The notes: generated by a model from the letters alone, not told the origin. A stretch of 64,000 nucleotides of DNA from Candidatus Bathyarchaeota archaeon (GCA_018397065.1 JAGTRI010000001.1:1-64000); one strand, 5' to 3'. Counted from the stretch's first letter, positions 44,370 to 54,170 are shown. Numbers and translations are program-made.

Positions 44370-45920
44370 TTGGTTTTGAAATCTCCGTTTATAGGCAAAG
44401 CAGGAGGGGTTTCATCTGAACATCCGTTGGCTTCTGTGGCAGGTTTAAAAATTTTGTTAGAGGGTGGGAACGCTTGCGACGCTGCTGTTGCTACTAGCCT
44501 CATGCTTTCTGTAACTCAACCACATCTCGGAGCACTTGGCAGCGACCTTTTTGCCTTGATTCTTGACTCGGCAAGTGGCAGGGTTCATTGCATAAACGCA
44601 AGTGGTTGGGCTCCGAGAAAATTGAACCTTGAATTACTGAGGGAATGTGGTTTTTTCGAGATGTCCGCTGAGTGCCCTCACTCCGTTGTTGTTCCAGGTT
44701 TGATTGACGGATTGAACAAGATTCACGAAAAATTTTGCATATGCGAGTTTAAAAAACTTGCAGAAGACTCCATTCACGTTGCTGAAAACGGGTTTCCCAT
44801 TTCCTATGGTCTCAGTGGAGCGATTAAACATAACGAGCGTAGACTGATGGAGCCGATGGCAAAAAAACTTTTCTTTAAAGACGGAAACCCTCTCTGTTAT
44901 AGTGAAATATTGACCCAAAAAGCCTTAGCTGAGACACTTAGGGAAGTTGCTTCTGACCCGCGTGTTTTTTACGAAGGCTTTATTGCGGAAAAAATCTGTG
45001 ATTATCTTCGGTCTAAAGATGGGGTTTTTGAAATTGACGATTTTTCAGATTATGAGGCTGAGTGGGTTGATCCCTTAATGGTTACTTACGGCGACTATAA
45101 CGTTTATGAGGTTCCGCCGAACAGCCAAGGTGCGACAACTCTTGTTATGCTCAACATTCTTGATTACTTCAACGTTAAACAGTTAGGTGCATTTCACAGT
45201 GAAAGAGTTCATTTGTTTGTTGAGGCTGCCAAAAAAGCATACCTCGATAAGAACTTATATCTTGCTGATCCTAAGTTTGCCTCAGTTCCAATAAAGATGA
45301 TGCTTGAGAAAAGACACGCGCGAAAACTTGCGAAAGACATTAATGTTAATAATGCGTCCGAAGGAACGACTTTGCACCCTGAAGACACCACGAACTTTGT
45401 TGTTTTTGATAAATGGGGAAACGTCGTCTCAGCAATTCAAAGCCTCTACTACAGTTTCGGGTCAGGCCTTATGGATCCAAAGACCGGTGTAATCTTGAAC
45501 TGTAGAGGAGTACACTTCACAAAAACTGGGGCAAACAGGCTTGAGCCTAGAAAAAGGCCCTTGCACACCTTGTCTTCAGTAATTGCGACATCTGATAAAG
45601 ACGAAGTTTATGCGTTCGGAGCTAGCGGAGGCGATTTTAGACCTCAACAGCACGTTTTGCTTTTAACAAACTGTGTAGACTATGGCATGACCCTTCAAGA
45701 AGCCGTTGAAGCGCCAAGGTTCCTGTGGAACGGTGGCAAACAAATAATCATTGAAAAAGGTTTCAATGAGCTTGAGAGTTTGGAAAAAAGAGGGCACGCT
45801 GTGACTCATCAAAAATATCCAGGTGGAACAGGTGTTGCCCACTGCGGTGTAAGAAAGGGAAAAGTTACAACGCTTTGCGCTGATATCAGGGGAGATGGGC
45901 TTCCTTTAGGACCTATTTGA
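44370..45920 (+). CDS. ggt: Gamma-glutamyltransferase family protein
   Basis: The 516-residue precursor is normally self-cleaved before a Thr that becomes the nucleophile; here that Thr is likely in HPEDTTNFVVFDKWGNVVSA (about residue 345). N-terminal SSEHPLASVAGLKILLEGGNACDAAVAT, LGALGSDLFAL and SGLMDPKTGVILN follow the family pattern. There is no obvious signal peptide, so it appears cytosolic, unlike bacterial periplasmic GGT. Archaea commonly lack glutathione, so the natural gamma-glutamyl or related amide substrate is open. Start TTG at 44370. Confidence 0.88.
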   Translation: MVLKSPFIGKAGGVSSEHPLASVAGLKILLEGGNACDAAVATSLMLSVTQPHLGALGSDLFALILDSASGRVHCINASGWAPRKLNLELLRECGFFEMSAECPHSVVVPGLIDGLNKIHEKFCICEFKKLAEDSIHVAENGFPISYGLSGAIKHNERRLMEPMAKKLFFKDGNPLCYSEILTQKALAETLREVASDPRVFYEGFIAEKICDYLRSKDGVFEIDDFSDYEAEWVDPLMVTYGDYNVYEVPPNSQGATTLVMLNILDYFNVKQLGAFHSERVHLFVEAAKKAYLDKNLYLADPKFASVPIKMMLEKRHARKLAKDINVNNASEGTTLHPEDTTNFVVFDKWGNVVSAIQSLYYSFGSGLMDPKTGVILNCRGVHFTKTGANRLEPRKRPLHTLSSVIATSDKDEVYAFGASGGDFRPQQHVLLLTNCVDYGMTLQEAVEAPRFLWNGGKQIIIEKGFNELESLEKRGHAVTHQKYPGGTGVAHCGVRKGKVTTLCADIRGDGLPLGPI

Positions 45921-45986
45921 AATAATATCTTAGATTTGGAATAACGTTTTTAACATACCTTGCATTTAGTTGCAGCGGGTGAAAAA

Positions 45987-46538
45987 ATGCACATAGCTAT
46001 TTGTGGAGAATTAGGTGCTGGATGTACCGAGGTTGGGCATCTACTTTCTGAGATGCTTGGAATAAGGGTCATCAACTCAGCTGCCATCATAAAGAGCATA
46101 GTAACTGATCTTAAAGGAGTTTACCCTGACGAGTCGTTTGGCAAGTTCAAAGACCAAGTGCTCTCAGGCGAAGTGGATTTGGACAAAATGATTTCTGGCG
46201 AAATTCAGGACTTTTTGGAGCAGGGTGACACTATTGTGGAAGGCCGCTCAGCTTTTATGCTTCTCAATAGAAGTGACGTCTTTAAGGTTTTATTAGTTTG
46301 TCCGCTTGAAAAAAGGGCCAAGCATATTGCTAAAAGAAGACAGATTTCCATTGATGAGGCTAAGGAAGACATTCGCGTCAGTGACAGCGAAAGACAACAC
46401 ATGGTTGAAAAAATGTTTAAGGCATACTGGCTTGATCCTCATTACTATGACATTATAATAAACACTGGTTTGTACAGCTTTGAAGAAACTGCAAAACAAA
46501 TACAGGACCTCGTTCAAAAGAAGATGAAAAAATCCTGA
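45987..46538 (+). CDS. Cytidylate-kinase-like protein with an aberrant P-loop
   Basis: The fold resembles CMP kinases: a first strand HIAICGE, a LID-like region with KRRQISIDEAKEDIRVSDSERQ and FEETAKQIQDLV at the end. The P-loop reads GELGAGCTEVG, so the invariant Walker A Lys is replaced by Cys. That resembles cytidylate_kin2-type proteins (GSGGREI) and may mean a lost kinase function or another nucleotide-binding mode. I place the start at ATG 45987 (GGTGA upstream), not the TTG at 45960. It lies between GGT and an unrelated gene; function unknown. Confidence 0.75.
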   Translation: MHIAICGELGAGCTEVGHLLSEMLGIRVINSAAIIKSIVTDLKGVYPDESFGKFKDQVLSGEVDLDKMISGEIQDFLEQGDTIVEGRSAFMLLNRSDVFKVLLVCPLEKRAKHIAKRRQISIDEAKEDIRVSDSERQHMVEKMFKAYWLDPHYYDIIINTGLYSFEETAKQIQDLVQKKMKKS

Positions 46539-46603
46539 ATGACGTGTTTATGTCCCGTGCGTGTCATACGCGCAGTGTAATATGCTCATCTTGTTGATCC
46601 AGT

Positions 46604-47368
46604 ATGGTTTATTATGTCGCATATATACCACCTCACAATCTTGATGCCCGATTGGAAATAGAGAATCAACTTAAAACTCTGGGCTGCAAGCGGATTCGCG
46701 GATCTTTCTGGGTAATTGGCAAAAAAAGCTTGGCAATGTCAGGAAGGATATTGCAGGGTTTTTCGCCTACCCTTTTAAAAAGAACACGGGAGGTCAGGAA
46801 GCCTGTTTCGCCGAAGGATGGAGAGCAAAGGGAGCTTGGAAGCCTCATCATAATTGCGTATCAAAGCCCTGATGGTTTGACTCGGGTGAAGGTTCGAAAT
46901 TGGATGAGGAGGGCTCCATGCATACGTCTTTGCCCAAATGTGTGTGCTTTTCCGCATAAACACTTCCATGACGAAACAGGGAGACTTATTAACGCAGGAA
47001 TCTTCTGGGAGCACGTTCGAGAGTTTGATGAGAACGCTGTAATTATTCCTCGATTAGTTGTTGTTAACAGTAAGGCTGTTGATAGATTGCTGGCTGCAAC
47101 TGAACATCGCGTAATAAAAGAGGTTGAAAGCATAATTAAGGGATACAAGTCTTTGATTCAAAAAATTGAACAAGACGAAATAGACAAGGTTCGCTCAGTT
47201 AAGATTGTTCGCAGCCTAAAGAGAAGGTTCATACTTGTGAAAAAAGTTTCTGCGTTCTATGACGAATGGCTGAAATTAAACCTTTCAACTACCGTTATGA
47301 AGCCTTATCCGACGATAAGAAAAGCCCGTTACTTGTTTGAGGAAAAATACGGCTCAGCAAGCTGGTAA
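46604..47368 (+). CDS. Hypothetical protein with two ChrB/Cas2-like ferredoxin-fold segments
   Basis: The protein has 254 residues. Residues 1-40 read YVAYIPPHNLDARLEIENQLKTLG and SFWVIGKK, and residues about 85-115 read LIIIAYQSPDGLTRVKVRNWMRR with CAFPH. Both follow the pattern strand - R-x-[KE][IV]-x2-x-L - strand of the small ferredoxin-like domains in ChrB N-termini and Cas2. The C-terminal half is a long helical region (VDRLLAATEHRVIKEVESIIKGYKSLI) of ChrB type. There are no cas genes or repeats nearby. The fold is my inference; the role is unknown. Confidence 0.6.
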   Translation: MVYYVAYIPPHNLDARLEIENQLKTLGCKRIRGSFWVIGKKSLAMSGRILQGFSPTLLKRTREVRKPVSPKDGEQRELGSLIIIAYQSPDGLTRVKVRNWMRRAPCIRLCPNVCAFPHKHFHDETGRLINAGIFWEHVREFDENAVIIPRLVVVNSKAVDRLLAATEHRVIKEVESIIKGYKSLIQKIEQDEIDKVRSVKIVRSLKRRFILVKKVSAFYDEWLKLNLSTTVMKPYPTIRKARYLFEEKYGSASW

Positions 47369-47417
47369 AGGTTTATTTTTTACAAAAACTTAGTGGCTGC
47401 TCAGAGTAGCACTTTTC

Positions 47418-48443
47418 TTATATATTATTATAGAATTCTTTAGGTTTTAGTTCCTTAAATTCACTGGTTTGTTCAACTATGTGTTTTCTTATGTCTAAGC
47501 ACAAATGGCACTTTGAAATGTAGCCGTCATTAAGTTCTCTATAGCCATATTCGTCGACGCTGAACTGTAACAGTTTTCCAATGCCTTTGTCTGATGCAAG
47601 CATGGCAACGACGGGATAATCATCAAGTTCAATTCCTTGACATATTTGGTCAAGGTTTCTTGCGTCACCTAATGAGATGCCTCCGCAGTATCCTGTTATG
47701 TAGTTACAGTAGTTGTCAACGTGAACGTGCCAAGGCCTAGTTAACTCTTCGAGACAGGATTCGTTAACAAAGGCTTCAGCTGGCCTTTTCACAAAAAGAT
47801 GCCTAAGCTTGTAGCATGCTCTGCCCATGGGAATGAGTTCTACAAACCCTAAGCTTCGAGTTCCTGCTTTTTGCAAGTAATCCTGAAATGACAGGGTTCC
47901 TTTGATTTTCAGGCTTCTGAATTGATGATAGAAAAAATCTTGATAAACCATTATGTTTCCGCTGAAAACCTTTTCGCCTATGTTGATTGTTCTAAGCGTC
48001 TTTTCAAACGGAACATACTCGAGAATAAAAGGATTAACGCTAACTAACATGCCGTGGAGCCCAGCTGTTTTCAGCTGAACGAGTTTTTCTTCGGTCTCTT
48101 CATCATCATGGCTCCAAAAACAGTTGGTCTCAACAAAAGTCGACGAAAAACCAATCTTGTGAGCTATCTTGACAAGGTTCAGAAGGAGCCCAAAATTGAG
48201 AAATGGCTCTCCCCCAGTAAAGTGAAGCCCATAGTTCAACCCTAATCTTGAGGTTCGCGCTGGGTAGCTCTGTTCAAAAGCTGCGTGAAGTTGGGTTAGA
48301 ACCTTCTCTGCGTCGACAAGGCTTATCCAGTTAGCTCGGCATTTCGGTGAACAAGCATACATGCAATGTTTGCACTCACTGTTGCACTTGTAAGAAAGCA
48401 AAAGGCCACCTGAAATGGGCTTGGGAACAAGCAGTTTTGGCAT
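47418..48443 (-). CDS. Radical SAM protein
   Basis: The 341-residue protein carries C-x3-C-x2-C in SYKCNSECKHCMYAC (with extra nearby cysteines, CSPKC), a GGEP loop in LHFTGGEPFL and a FVETNCFW strand. C-terminal cysteines occur in CNYITGYCGG and KCHLCLDIRKH, enough for one auxiliary cluster. Families of this type modify peptides, sugars or cofactors. No small substrate peptide gene was seen next to it. The ATG at 48443 precedes PKLLVPKPISGGLLLSYKC. It is a single leftward gene. Confidence 0.8.
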   Translation of the reverse strand: MPKLLVPKPISGGLLLSYKCNSECKHCMYACSPKCRANWISLVDAEKVLTQLHAAFEQSYPARTSRLGLNYGLHFTGGEPFLNFGLLLNLVKIAHKIGFSSTFVETNCFWSHDDEETEEKLVQLKTAGLHGMLVSVNPFILEYVPFEKTLRTINIGEKVFSGNIMVYQDFFYHQFRSLKIKGTLSFQDYLQKAGTRSLGFVELIPMGRACYKLRHLFVKRPAEAFVNESCLEELTRPWHVHVDNYCNYITGYCGGISLGDARNLDQICQGIELDDYPVVAMLASDKGIGKLLQFSVDEYGYRELNDGYISKCHLCLDIRKHIVEQTSEFKELKPKEFYNNI

Positions 48444-48649
48444 GATATTTCACTAATGTTTGTTCAGCTTGAAAAGTGTTAACATCTGCCTAAAAGTTTG
48501 AGCATCCCTTAATTGTTTCAATTTTTCAGAAATTAACCATCGTATTTGGTGTAGTTGGGCTTACTTTTATGATTTAAATAGTTTTTTAGAAAAGTGTAAA
48601 TAATACACTAATCATCAAATCGATGAAAAATCTTGAGGTCAATTGAGCC

Positions 48650-50005
48650 TTGAAACAATACGATGTTATTGTGGTAGGCGCAGGAACAGGAGGCTCCATG
48701 ACGGCGAAAACAGTTGCCTCAAAAGGATTCTCCGTCTGCCTCATTGACAGAAAAGACAGAAATGCAATCGGGCAGAAGGTTTGTGGAGACGCCATTGGCA
48801 AACATCACTTTGACAATCTAGGTCTAAAGTATCCATCTGGACAAGAAAAGGAAGGAGACATTTCTGGAATTAACGTTCACTCGCCTGACTTGCAAACAGT
48901 CTTTCGAATTGTGGGCGAAGGATTAACGGGATTCATGATTAACCGTTACCTTTTTGGACAAAGGCTTTTGAAAGACGCTTTAGACGCGGGAGCTGAGCTT
49001 TTCGATTCAACGCACGTTTTGGAGCCGATAATTGAGAGCGGAAAAGTAAAAGGAATAGAGGCAAGGCATCTAACAAAAGAAACGAAAACAAGATTTTTGG
49101 GAGACGTTGTTGTTGATGCCAGCGGAGTCTCAGCCATTGTTCGCAATCATCTACCCCTAGAAATCGGCTTGGAAACAAACGTTCGAAGCGAAGACACCGT
49201 GGTCTGTTATAGAGAGATACGAGAACTAAAGGATCAAGTTGATGAACCTACGTTTTGCGAAATCTATTTAGACCTAGAAAAGGCAGAGGGCGGGTATTAC
49301 TGGATTTTTCCCGAGGGCAAAACAAAGGTCAATGTTGGACTCGGCGTCGCAGCAATCAAAGGTCACCCGAACCCTAAGGACATGTTGTACAAGCATGTTC
49401 TAACAATGCCAATGTTTAGAGACTCCAAGATCATCCACGGCGGTGGAGGTATCGTCCCAACTAGAAGACCCTTAGACTCGCTTGTTGGAAATGGCGTAGT
49501 AGTCGTTGGCGACGCTGGGTGCCAAGTGAACCCAATTCATGGTGGAGGAATCGGCCCTTCCATGATGGGTGGCGCAATAGCTGGCTCAGTGATCACAGAA
49601 GCTTTAGAAAAGGGGCAACCAACTATTGAAAACTTGTGGCCCATCAACGTTTGTTTCATGAAAAGCTACGGAGCTAAACAAGCAGGATTAGATGTTTTCC
49701 GCATGTTTCTACAAAACTTGTCCAATGACGATCTGAACTATGGAATGAAGTACCGCCTAATCAAAGAAGAAGACATTCTCAAGGCAAGTCTAGGAGAAGA
49801 AATACGGTTAAACGTGACAGACGCAAGCCGCCGAGTGTTCAAAGGATTAGGAAGACTGCCATTCTTGAAGTCTCTGTATAGGATGGCGAAAACCGTTAAA
49901 AAAGTCAAAACCTTGTATAACAAATATCCTAATTCGCCTCAGGAACTGAATGCTTGGAAAAATCAGGTTGAAGAAATATTCGCGTACATAGGAAGAACCT
50001 TATAG
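48650..50005 (+). CDS. Geranylgeranyl-reductase family FAD-dependent oxidoreductase
   Basis: The 451-residue flavoprotein has the FAD-binding GAGTGGSMTAKTVASKG, a GQKVCGDAIG segment and VVVGDAGCQVNPIHGGGIGPSMMGG of the digeranylgeranylglycerophospholipid reductase family, which saturates archaeal lipid chains. The C-terminus (TVKKVKTLYNKYPNSP) is basic and may touch the membrane. The TTG start is at 48650. It is followed 38 bases later by dph6. Substrate (lipid or quinone) is not certain. Confidence 0.82.
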   Translation: MKQYDVIVVGAGTGGSMTAKTVASKGFSVCLIDRKDRNAIGQKVCGDAIGKHHFDNLGLKYPSGQEKEGDISGINVHSPDLQTVFRIVGEGLTGFMINRYLFGQRLLKDALDAGAELFDSTHVLEPIIESGKVKGIEARHLTKETKTRFLGDVVVDASGVSAIVRNHLPLEIGLETNVRSEDTVVCYREIRELKDQVDEPTFCEIYLDLEKAEGGYYWIFPEGKTKVNVGLGVAAIKGHPNPKDMLYKHVLTMPMFRDSKIIHGGGGIVPTRRPLDSLVGNGVVVVGDAGCQVNPIHGGGIGPSMMGGAIAGSVITEALEKGQPTIENLWPINVCFMKSYGAKQAGLDVFRMFLQNLSNDDLNYGMKYRLIKEEDILKASLGEEIRLNVTDASRRVFKGLGRLPFLKSLYRMAKTVKKVKTLYNKYPNSPQELNAWKNQVEEIFAYIGRTL

Positions 50006-50043
50006 AGAACCTTAGCACTTCTTTCATTTGAGAATGATTCAAG

Positions 50044-50721
50044 ATGGACGTCGCTGCTCTTGTCAGTGGAGGAAAGGACTCTGCACTCGCGCTTTACAAA
50101 GTTTTACGGCAAGGGCACAACGTAAAATACCTCATAACAATGGTTCCTCAAAGACCGGACAGCTGGATGTTTCATTACCCAAACATTCAATTAACAAGCC
50201 TTTTCGCCGAAGCATCAGGCATTCAGCTCATAAAAGCCGAAACGAGGGGCGAAAAGGAAACGGAGCTAGTTGACCTCGAAAACCTTCTTCGAAATGTTGA
50301 TGTTGAAGGCGTAGTTTCAGGTGCAATCTCGTCAATGTACCAAAAAACTAGAATAGACAAAATCTGTGAGAAACTCGGCCTCAAGTCTATAACGCCTCTT
50401 TGGCAGGCTGATCCCCTAAAACTGTTAAACGAGATCGTAGTCCTCCAATTTCACGTTATAATAACAGGTGTTTACGCACACGGTTTTGACCAAAAGTGGC
50501 TGGGAAGAACAATAGACGAAATAGCCATAGAAGACCTCAAAGAATTAAACGCTAAGTTTCAAACCTCAATTGTCGGAGAAGGCGGAGAATACGAAACCCT
50601 GGTCTTAGACACCCCCTTTTTCAGAAAGAAAATCCAGATTACCAAAGCTAGAATAGTGTGGCAAGGCAGTTCAGGCTATCTTCTTGTTGAAGACGCTGAA
50701 CTACGTAAAAAACCTCTCTAA
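50044..50721 (+). CDS. dph6: Diphthine-ammonia ligase
   Basis: This ATP-PPase family enzyme completes diphthamide on EF-2. The 225 residues show ALVSGGKDSALALYKV (PP-loop) at the N-terminus, VDVEGVVSGAISSMYQKTRID, and GEGGEYETLVLDTPFF near the C-terminus, all typical of Dph6. It lacks the RidA-like tail of eukaryotic forms, as archaeal enzymes do. It starts 38 bases after the reductase gene on the same strand. Confidence 0.9.
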   Translation: MDVAALVSGGKDSALALYKVLRQGHNVKYLITMVPQRPDSWMFHYPNIQLTSLFAEASGIQLIKAETRGEKETELVDLENLLRNVDVEGVVSGAISSMYQKTRIDKICEKLGLKSITPLWQADPLKLLNEIVVLQFHVIITGVYAHGFDQKWLGRTIDEIAIEDLKELNAKFQTSIVGEGGEYETLVLDTPFFRKKIQITKARIVWQGSSGYLLVEDAELRKKPL

Positions 50722-50778
50722 GTTGCCTTTTTTCGAAAAAATAATTTTAAGATGGCTTTTACCAAGTTTTTTGGCTTT

Positions 50779-51189
50779 TTATTCTGGAAACTTCATATTC
50801 TCATTCGAAAGGGAGACTTCGTCGTCAGGCTCATTTGGCGTAACGAACACTAGCATTACAAGAGGAACCTTGCCTGACGATTTCATGTCGTGAACGGTAC
50901 CTTTTTCTGCAAACAATATGCTTCCAGGGCTGGCGACAATCTTTTCGCCGCCGTTAAAGGAGACGGTAAGTTCGCCTTCGATGACATACCAAATTTCATC
51001 CGCTCTGGGGTGATAGTGCCCAGGATGCCCAAACCCAGATGGCCAGCAGTGGACAAGCATTCTGAATCTTGGAGTAGCTAGCACCTTTTCTCTCCACGGC
51101 GGAGAGCCTTTTCGAGCCTTTATTTCGCGTAACGTCTCTATTAACTTGTTGTTTGCTTCTTCAGGCGGAACATAAGGCATTGACAACAC
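50779..51189 (-). CDS. Cupin domain protein
   Basis: This 136-residue single-domain cupin has the metal motif H-x-H-x4-E in GHYHPRADEIWYVIEGE followed by a second His in EKGTVHDMKS. Many such proteins are sugar isomerases, dioxygenases or ligand sensors, so no reaction can be given. The gene is leftward, with 57 bases from dph6 and convergent to it. Confidence 0.8.
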   Translation of the reverse strand: MLSMPYVPPEEANNKLIETLREIKARKGSPPWREKVLATPRFRMLVHCWPSGFGHPGHYHPRADEIWYVIEGELTVSFNGGEKIVASPGSILFAEKGTVHDMKSSGKVPLVMLVFVTPNEPDDEVSLSNENMKFPE

Positions 51190-51300
51190 CTAACCTTTTT
51201 TTTCTTAGCAAGAGATTGTTTAGTTTTATAAACTTTCGTAAAACATCGTTAATAAAATTATGGCAAAGAATAAGGCAGCGCGCTTTTAAGTTATGGGATT

Positions 51301-52659
51301 TCAGAACGTTTTATCCTGCATTCTCCTTAGTTTAAGGAGAAACGAATCCTCATTTAATTCAACATCTTCATAGGTTAATATGCCGTCCGGAGGAATCCTC
51401 TTGACCACTTTTATGTTTTCAGCAAGCCCCAAGGGAAGGCAGTTCTCTTTTTTGGCAACTTCAGCTCTTTCTGCAACGCCGTAAAGCGTGTAGCCTCCGC
51501 CTCCGTCAAGCGTGTCTCCCGGGTTCAGCGTCTTCTTGGCAGCTGCTAAAACTTCCGCGGATGGCTTAGATGGTAACGGGGCTCCTGTTGGCTCCTTGTA
51601 TAGGGCTGCGTGGATCAGCGAAGTTGTTGCCTCAAGTCCTGCCCAGTGGTATGGTCTGTAGACAAGGGCGTTTTTGCCTCTTCCGCCTCTTGGAGCTTCG
51701 TAGGTCTTGAATAGGCCTTTTACGTCTCTGCTTTCGCTTGTGACCACCACGAAAATTCCCCACCTAATGTCGTTCCTAATCCGCTTTCCATTCAGCTTAA
51801 CGCGGGTTATAACGTCTACGATTCCCTCGTTGTCCAGTATGCCGCCGTCCTTTTTTAAGCTTAAAAGCCTTGGCACGTCTTTCACTGAACCAAGCGGAAA
51901 GTGCATGCCTCGAACATCAGGCTTCAGACCAGTTGCGTTGCAAACCGCGACCATTTCAACTGCACATTTCGTTGTGTCAATAAACGAGTTATACATCTTA
52001 GGGTTCAGCTTTAACCGAACAATTTCTTCTTGAGAAAAGCCGAACCTTTGCAAAGCGTCTGCGGGGGTTCCGTGTCTCCATTCCAGTCGAGCTGCGGTTC
52101 CCTCACCTGCTGCTACAACCCTGAATCCGTTGGTGACAGCCCAGTCGTAAAGTTCGCAGATAAGCGCAGGCTGGTCTCCGTAAGCTTGGCTGTACACGAC
52201 GCCTTTTTCCTTAGCCATCTTTGAAAGGAGGGGTCCAACCACGCATTCAGCTTCCACCGTTGCCATCACAATGTTTTTTGAGTTGTTTATCGCGTTATAC
52301 GCATGTTTTGCTGCAATCTCTGGATTTCCTGTGGACTCAAGAATTACGTCGACGTTGCTTTGTATCAAGACTTCGCTGTTAGTTGTTATCACCGGCGCAC
52401 CTTTCTCGATGTAGTGGTTCGCTGTGTCGGCGTCTTTAACTTCCACTATTTCACGAGGCTTTCGGCGTGCAAACTTAACGAATCCTCGAACAGCTTTTTC
52501 CCTAGAAATATCAGCAATCATAGAAATTCTAATGCCCGATGTTCTAGATGCCTGCCCAATCGTTGAGCAACCGAAGAATCCAGCGCCAATTACGCCCGCT
52601 TTGATTGGTGTACCATTTTTTTCCAGTTCGTTAAGACGGTGCCTTGTAACCGTGTTCAT
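51301..52659 (-). CDS. NAD(P)-dependent homoserine-dehydrogenase-like oxidoreductase
   Basis: The 452-residue protein opens with a Rossmann GVIGAGFFGCSTIGQASR and VDVILESTGNPEIAAKHAYN, followed by a dehydrogenase-like catalytic region. The C-terminal region (LGLAENIKVVKRIPPDGILTYEDVEL) looks like an SAF domain. Related proteins in bacteria act on branched sugar acids or as homoserine-type dehydrogenases; the reaction here cannot be decided. It is leftward, 92 bases downstream of hypD, possibly in the same transcript. Confidence 0.75.
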   Translation of the reverse strand: MNTVTRHRLNELEKNGTPIKAGVIGAGFFGCSTIGQASRTSGIRISMIADISREKAVRGFVKFARRKPREIVEVKDADTANHYIEKGAPVITTNSEVLIQSNVDVILESTGNPEIAAKHAYNAINNSKNIVMATVEAECVVGPLLSKMAKEKGVVYSQAYGDQPALICELYDWAVTNGFRVVAAGEGTAARLEWRHGTPADALQRFGFSQEEIVRLKLNPKMYNSFIDTTKCAVEMVAVCNATGLKPDVRGMHFPLGSVKDVPRLLSLKKDGGILDNEGIVDVITRVKLNGKRIRNDIRWGIFVVVTSESRDVKGLFKTYEAPRGGRGKNALVYRPYHWAGLEATTSLIHAALYKEPTGAPLPSKPSAEVLAAAKKTLNPGDTLDGGGGYTLYGVAERAEVAKKENCLPLGLAENIKVVKRIPPDGILTYEDVELNEDSFLLKLRRMQDKTF

Positions 52660-52751
52660 CCAGAAAATTCACCTTACAAAATGCTATAATAGCCCAAAGG
52701 GATATTTATCGTTAATATTTTCTTGTAAAAAACAGTGTCCACATCAATGTT

Positions 52752-53831
52752 CTAGTGGCTCGTTGCCCTTGCCCATATTCTGCAGGTTCCCTCGTTGCTG
52801 ACCATGCATGCTCCTACAGGTTTTTGAGGAGTGCATTTCTTCATAAATAACGGGCACTGTGTGGGCTTAATTTTTCCAATAATCACAAGGTCACATTTGC
52901 ATCCGTGTTGCAGGTCTGCGCCGTGTTCAATTTTCACATTGTACTTTACATGGGCATCAAAATCTGTGTAATTTGGGAGTAAAGTGAACTTTGACGAAGG
53001 AATCGTGCCTATTCCACGCCAGCTACCATCGGCAACTTTGAAGGCTTTTTCCATCACTTTCTTCGCCTTAACGTTGCCCTCTGGTTTGACAACCCGCGAA
53101 TACTCGTTTTCCAACCTCGGCTTGTTTTCAGAAATCTGTTTCAAAATCAGGTATACACCGAAAAGAACGTCCAGAGGCTCAAACCCAGCTATGACCGTCG
53201 GAATTCCGTAGTCTTGAGGAAAAACCTTGTATGGTTCAAGCCCAATGACTGTGCTGACGTGGCCAGGTGCAATGAAGCCGTTTAGATTCATGTCCTTCAT
53301 TTCTGCAAGAACCTTCATTGCAGGTGGAATTAGGCGGTGGGACACCAGAAAACTAAGGTTTTCAGGAACTCCGTTCAGTATTTCTATGGCTGTTGATGGC
53401 GCAGTGGTCTCAAAGCCCACTGCAAAGAAGACGAATTTTTTTCTTTTTTCCTTTTTAGCCATGTCCACGGCGTCTTTTACGCTGTAAACGACTTTAACCT
53501 CTGCTCCCTCTGCTCTTGCGTCTAGTAACGACATTCGTGAACCTGGAACACGGAGAACATCTCCGAAACAAGTTATGACAACGCCTTCTAGGGCTAACGC
53601 GACGGCTTCATCTACTTCAGAAGCGGGTACAATGCAGACGGGGCAACCTGGACCTGCGATTACCTCAATGTTTGACGGGAGTAGTTCTCTTAGGCCATAG
53701 TGGGTTATGGTCCACTCGTGGGTTCCGCACACGTGGCAGATTTTGACGATGCCTTTTTTGGGCATCAGTTTACGTATCTTGTCTGCTAGTTGTCGGGCTG
53801 TGGCTGCGTCTCTGAATTTCGAGGTGACCAT
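52752..53831 (-). CDS. hypD: Hydrogenase maturation factor HypD
   Basis: HypD is the iron-sulfur scaffold on which the Fe(CN)2CO group of NiFe hydrogenases is built together with HypC. The 359-residue protein has CHVCGTHEWTI, GPGCPVCIVP, the GFETTAPSTA segment and the C-terminal cluster ligands in CKCDLVIIGK, PTQCPLFMKKC, GACMVSNEGTC. All signature cysteines are present. It lies downstream of hypC on the same strand, separated by about 600 bases containing a rightward microgene. Confidence 0.96.
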   Translation of the reverse strand: MVTSKFRDAATARQLADKIRKLMPKKGIVKICHVCGTHEWTITHYGLRELLPSNIEVIAGPGCPVCIVPASEVDEAVALALEGVVITCFGDVLRVPGSRMSLLDARAEGAEVKVVYSVKDAVDMAKKEKRKKFVFFAVGFETTAPSTAIEILNGVPENLSFLVSHRLIPPAMKVLAEMKDMNLNGFIAPGHVSTVIGLEPYKVFPQDYGIPTVIAGFEPLDVLFGVYLILKQISENKPRLENEYSRVVKPEGNVKAKKVMEKAFKVADGSWRGIGTIPSSKFTLLPNYTDFDAHVKYNVKIEHGADLQHGCKCDLVIIGKIKPTQCPLFMKKCTPQKPVGACMVSNEGTCRIWARATSH

Positions 53832-54170
53832 GGTACTATGTTACATTCTCAGATATTTATTGTCTTTACCGTTTTCCATAAATGAATAATGTTTGCGTTC
53901 ATACGTATCAATTAACTGAGATCATATTTTTCGGAAGCCTTATCATCACGAAAAGAGTACTTCAATTTTATCTGTATTTTTCAAGTTTTTTCAACAAAAA
54001 AAAGAAAAATTAAGCCTTTACATAATAAAAGGCCATAAAAACTATTCTTTTTAAATTTTGTCTTCATTTTTTTCCTGAGAGTTTAGGAAAAACGTGATTT
54101 TTAGCATCATAACCGTTAGTCAAGGTTTATCTGATTACTGTTATTCGGGATAATTTGCGAGGTGTAAAAA
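53832..54170. other. Gap upstream of hypD and the acidic repeat gene
   Basis: About 340 bases, very AT rich (ttattctttttaaattttg class). Both genes on its flanks read outward, so it presumably contains promoters for hypD (left) and the acidic protein (right). No gene or structure is convincing. Confidence 0.4.
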
